From Spirogloea muscicola (taxonomy: Eukaryota > Streptophyta > Zygnematophyceae > Spirogloeales > Spirogloeaceae), in NCBI GenBank assembly GCA_009602725.1, contig WELB01000150.1, positions 1 to 11,608 on the forward strand: a stretch of 11,608 nt of DNA, written 5' to 3'. Of this stretch, positions 8,501-11,608 are shown in pieces (the first letter of the stretch is position 1; every line of letters starts with the position of its first letter). The position numbers and the translations under genes are program-made. The notes below the pieces were generated by a model, which was not told where the DNA came from, did not search any database, and saw only the letters and a list, made by a program, of their open reading frames with translations.

Positions 8501-10970
8501 ATGCACAAATACAGTATCCAAAGCAACTCCGTCACTGTATGTTGCCTGCGCAAAATCCCACCAATGCTTGAGGTCAGAGACAGGATCGAGCAAGTCATGT
8601 GACAGCCCGGGCCTTTGGGCTATATTTGAATATATGAAGTATTGACTAAGAATGGGAGATCGATGGTAGAGAATGGCTAATAGAAGCCAAGAAGGTCAAC
8701 CGAATAAAGCATAAACCCTGGCCCCTATTCCCTTTACAAAACATCTTTTCCTCAAGGAGCCAACTCCTGTGTATTGCTTGCACTGAGATAAGATGCTATG
8801 TGGGCAGCAGGCAACATACGGACCTGAAGGTGTTGCTTCGGCTGTGCAACTGCCAGCTTCCGCAAAACCTGATAGTCTATGTAACCATTCTGCTCATACA
8901 ATGAGCTGACATGCATGCTTAAGCACCTTCAGCACCTTATTATGCATAGAATCTTCGCAACAGGACCTGTACTTAAGCACTTGCTGGCAGGGCTGGAGAA
9001 TGGCGTGAAGGAACCACACTGCCATTAACAACTAATAAACCTCACAAGATCTAATCAATGCTGGCCTACTACGTCGCTTGTCTTGTGGCACAGATCAACA
9101 GACTTCGAATACATGCACAAAACACTGCAGAAACATCAAGTGCTGAGGGAAGTGATCAGCAGATTGACCTGCGAAAAGAATGCATCGATTGCCTCCGCCT
9201 GAATCCTGGCGAACACCTGTCACCAAAGGCCAACATGGAATTGCACTAGCACCGCCATCAGCTTTTTCAGCTAGATCGCCATTGACAGCTATCCTGGTAT
9301 GCATGCAGAATATTCCTTGAGAAACATGCAGGCTAAGTGTAAGAACTGGCTGCGTTGCTGCTGTGCTCCATCTCTTGAGAAGGGCATCCGTCCACTGAAC
9401 CAGAACAGGCTACACGTTCACCACAAGAAAAACTTCAGTCTTTAGAGAGTCTGGAATCCTGTCAGGCAAGACTTAACTGACTGAGTCATTGGCGACTTTA
9501 AAGACTTGGCCAATGCAAACACTGCGTCGAAAGCTGGGGCTTACAGCGGGTGTCCAAGAGGCTCCCCCTGCCCGCATGGTCCCAAGTGCTGCCCCCTCCT
9601 TGACGACCTCGGCCAATGTTGTTTGGTAGAGGCTGGCTGAGACGCCCTCTGTCATGCCAGGGGTTGCAGAGTCGCCCTGAAGCTGGTGGAGAAGGCTCCA
9701 AAGCACAGAGACTGGACAGGCCACAGTCGTCGCACGAAGCGCCCCCCTGACCATGGCCTTGACGCGCGCCAAGTGTGCCGGTGTGTACAGCTGCCCTCCT
9801 TCAAGCTTTCCATGTATCTAGTTGCACACAAGCAGCCCATGTCATACCAGCTTTTAAATGTGTTGCATTGGTATCCATGACCTCAACACAACATCTATTG
9901 TAGATATCAGGTATACTTCTAGGTACCGAGCATGACCTGGCACTATCATCATGGTATCTCCAGAGGAACCCTGTTTGTGCTTCATCAGGGACACTCCTAA
10001 TGCAGACAAAGGACGACATGTAACAAGCCAGCCAAGAAGCCCAAGTAATGGAGAAGAAGAGGTGCAAAAAGACCAATCTGAAGAGACAAGGACGCCAAGA
10101 TATGGAGCGCAACGGCAGTGGTCAGATACATCAACAGGAGGACTGCTCACAATCTTTCCGAGCCGGTCAGCAATGATGCTGCCAAGAAGCTCTGCACCAA
10201 CTGCAAAGCGCCTAGCCAGGTCAGCAATTGCCAGGCGACCAGCTCCCTGGAGCGTCTCTTCCACCTCCTCTGCGACGTCGTCCCAGTAACCCGTCGTGAG
10301 GACTTCGCCCTGGACGATAGTGATGTTAGGGTCACTGGCTGCAAGCTCTGCAGCAGATAACAAGAGCACGCAGGAAGACAAGAGCGTGGACATCAGTCCA
10401 TTCTGCAGCTGCTGCTCCAGCCGATGCAAATGACAGCTCGAAGCACCAGCAATGAGATAGGGACTCAGGTCGCAGGTGTCTACGAGGCCATTGCTTGATT
10501 GCAGCTATGTCAGCTAGGCTCTCTGCAGCCCCTTGCAGCTGGGCTCTCTGCAGGCACCAGCGGCAGCTAGCACCTTGGCACTCCCGCTCGCAGTAGAAAA
10601 GGTCCACTCCCAGGCTCGCGGCCAAGTCCACCGTGGTCACGCGGCGGCACCGCCGTATCTCGTCCTCGACCTCCGACCGGAGGCGCTCCTGCAGAGCAGA
10701 CGTCACGGCGCATCAGGCTGCAGCCATGGCCATCCGTCCGTCTTCGCAGGGCTAAGTTGCTGGAGCACTGTGCACAGCCATGCGCCTGTCGCGCACCCTG
10801 GTAATGTATTCCTTGCCGTTGAGCGTGTGCAGGAGGCTGTCCTCCAGCAGCTTCAGCTCCCGGAGCTTGTTGACCAGCTCGACGATGTTGCGCTCCGACA
10901 GGCGGACCGAGGAGCGGGCCTCCTGAGCCGCCGAGAAGAGCGCCTGCAGCTGGCGCAGCTCGTCATCCAT
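5550..10970 (-). CDS. UFL1: UFL1, E3 UFM1-protein ligase 1 (complete, 14 exons)
   Basis: Exons in transcript order: 10970-10797, 10688-10574, 10347-10151, 9817-9545, 9216-9169, 8889-8824, 8545-8442, 8216-8123, 7988-7929, 7819-7357, 7181-7015, 6847-6713, 6494-6144, 5804-5550. They sum to 2502 nt, 833 residues; Arabidopsis UFL1 is 819 and human 794 (from memory). The start MDDELRQLQ and RLSERNIVELVNKL, HTLNGKEYIT match the family N-terminus. Further landmarks: VQGEV near residue 108, GYWDDVAEEVEETLQ, LEGGQLYTPAHLARV (about 167), FFSQ-NGYIDY (about 266), TWCDAAPLLPSSF (about 325), VVSEAFIR (about 370), ALDLFEDE (about 598), KKLDKKAEKALL, and ALQAPGRAIAATI (about 754). Residues about 398-515 form a Lys/Arg/Glu/Ser-rich linker (KKGRRGG, KSSTRDKRRGSS), as in relatives. 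Known role: a scaffold-type E3 without catalytic Cys that works with DDRGK1 and UFC1 to transfer UFM1 to ribosomal protein uL24 at the ER. No frameshift or missing block seen. Confidence 0.96.
5950..5974. other. perfect 10-bp hairpin inside UFL1 intron 13
   Basis: GATACAGCTC (5950-5959) and GAGCTGTATC (5965-5974) are exact inverse complements around a 5-base loop. It lies in the longest UFL1 intron (5805-6143). A 13-bp imperfect direct repeat (5832-5844 and 5845-5857) lies in the same intron. The stem is too short for a typical miRNA precursor; role unknown. Confidence 0.75.
7182..7356 (-). other. UFL1 intron 10 with GC-AG splice sites
   Basis: On the minus strand the exon ends GGAACAG and the intron starts GCAAGC; it ends gacacacag before ATGAGGCAGAC. 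Joining here (phase 1) gives Gly-Thr-Asp-Glu-Ala-Asp and restores the family frame into PEESGALAL and KLRPFVVQAL. The next in-frame stop is reached if the intron is read through, and I saw no GT donor nearby in the right phase. CAG|GCAAG is the known preferred context of GC donors. Confidence 0.85.
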
Positions 10971-11569
10971 GGCGCCAGAGCTCGCCGCGCCGCGGAGGAG
11001 TCCGCAGCGAGCTCGCAGGCCCTCGAGGCGCGCAAACTGCCGCTAGCCCCGGGCCGAGTTGCTGGTCGATGGCCGAGCCACGGATCAGGCGTCGCCGTCG
11101 CGGCACTGGCCGTCCCGCGAGCCGCGGCGGCGGCGAACGTCGCCCCGCCGTCGTCTATAGTGGGGCAGCCGCGGCGGCCATGGCGGGCGGCGGGCGAGGG
11201 ACGCCTGGCCACGGCGGCGCAGGGAGGTGGTCGTCAAGTGGTAATGGTCTTCACTTTGCCACTAAATGCCTGTTTAATCAGGGCGATTAGGGCTTTTTGA
11301 GGCTGAGCAAACACTGAATGCGGGCTATTAACCCCGCTGACACGTGTCGCTTGCTCAGGGGTCGCGCGTGCGGGGCACCTGTTAGCGGGGGGCTTATCGA
11401 GGCTCTGCCGACAACCGAGCTGCTGCGGGCGGAGCTCGGGCGGGGCTTGTTACAGATAAGTTAGCGAGTGCTCGGAACGGCGTCAAGCTGCCAATATCGC
11501 TGCCCGGGTCCGCCATCTCGGGCCCCCGCTGCCGGCGACGCTGGCTACGCCGCGCCCGCCGCGAGCGCC
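10971..11569. promoter_or_regulatory. divergent promoter and 5'-UTR region between UFL1 and the next gene
   Basis: UFL1 starts leftward at 10970 and a possible gene starts rightward at 11570. The first 250 bases are very GC-rich and probably UFL1 5' UTR or promoter. The middle (about 11230-11360) is less GC-rich and carries a perfect 10-bp palindrome GACACGTGTC (11339-11348) with a CACGTG core, the G-box bound by plant bZIP and bHLH factors, and a small GCGGG/CCCGC hairpin next to it. CCAAT is at 11491-11495. No TATA box was evident. The open frames in this stretch look like GC-rich chance frames. Confidence 0.5.
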
Positions 11570-11608
11570 ATGGCGGCCGCGGCGGCGGCAACGGCGGCAA
11601 CGGCGGCG
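11570..11608 (+). CDS. possible start of another gene, cut by the window end
   Basis: ATG lies in a strong initiation context (GCGCCATGG) and opens 13 codons, Met-Ala6-Thr-Ala2-Thr-Ala2, to the edge of the window. Poly-Ala starts are common in GC-rich green algae, including plastid-targeted proteins, but nothing identifies this one. The GCG/GCA/ACG codons are also a trinucleotide repeat, so a noncoding repeat is possible. Confidence 0.35.
   Translation, partial: MAAAAAATAATAA

Noticed and set aside
9473-9544. Extension of UFL1 exon 4 past WTPA (SPSFRRSVCIG...)
   Set aside because: A strong gtaagc donor follows WTPA, and the 48-nt exon at 9216-9169 (VFARIQAEAIDAFFSQ) supplies the conserved residues that the extension lacks.
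11069-11290. Plus-strand frame upstream of UFL1 (with ATG near 11180) as a gene
   Set aside because: Low-complexity Gly/Arg/Ala frame in GC-rich promoter sequence, no domain, ends within AT-richer promoter DNA.

Overview
The window looks like nuclear DNA of a plant-lineage microbial eukaryote, most likely a green alga (Chlorophyta, perhaps a trebouxiophyte). The grounds are many short spliceosomal introns, GC-rich Ala/Gly/Pro-rich exons, no bacterial operon structure, and a protein that resembles land-plant UFL1 more than animal UFL1. The lineage call is inference from composition and remembered homologues.

Layout. (1) Positions 1-4050, + strand: the 3' part of a gene that begins left of the window. 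It encodes a C2 domain, then an Ala/Gly/Pro-rich region of about 850 residues with a 74-residue in-frame tandem duplication and one undetermined base (N at 1485), then a short helical C-terminus ending in TGA at 4048-4050. (2) Positions 4051-5549: the gap between two convergent genes. It has no convincing coding sequence but holds two small tandem repeats and several short inverted repeats. (3) Positions 5550-10970, - strand: a complete 14-exon gene for UFL1, the E3 ligase of the UFM1 (UFMylation) pathway. I could rebuild it exon by exon: the 14 exons sum to 2502 nt (833 codons plus TAG), every junction keeps the frame, and exon ends agree with the Arabidopsis/human protein. One intron is GC-AG. 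(4) Positions 10971-11569: a probable divergent promoter and 5'-UTR region. (5) Positions 11570-11608, + strand: a possible start of a further gene (Met-Ala6-Thr...), cut by the window end.

The genes show no obvious functional link. UFL1 belongs to an ER/ribosome-associated ubiquitin-like modification pathway. The C2 protein is probably a membrane- or protein-binding protein of unknown role. I found no mobile element, CRISPR array, tRNA or rRNA, and no evidence of an undescribed multi-gene system. The most unusual items are the duplicated low-complexity C2 protein, the relaxed splice donors including a GC-AG intron, and an intronic perfect hairpin.
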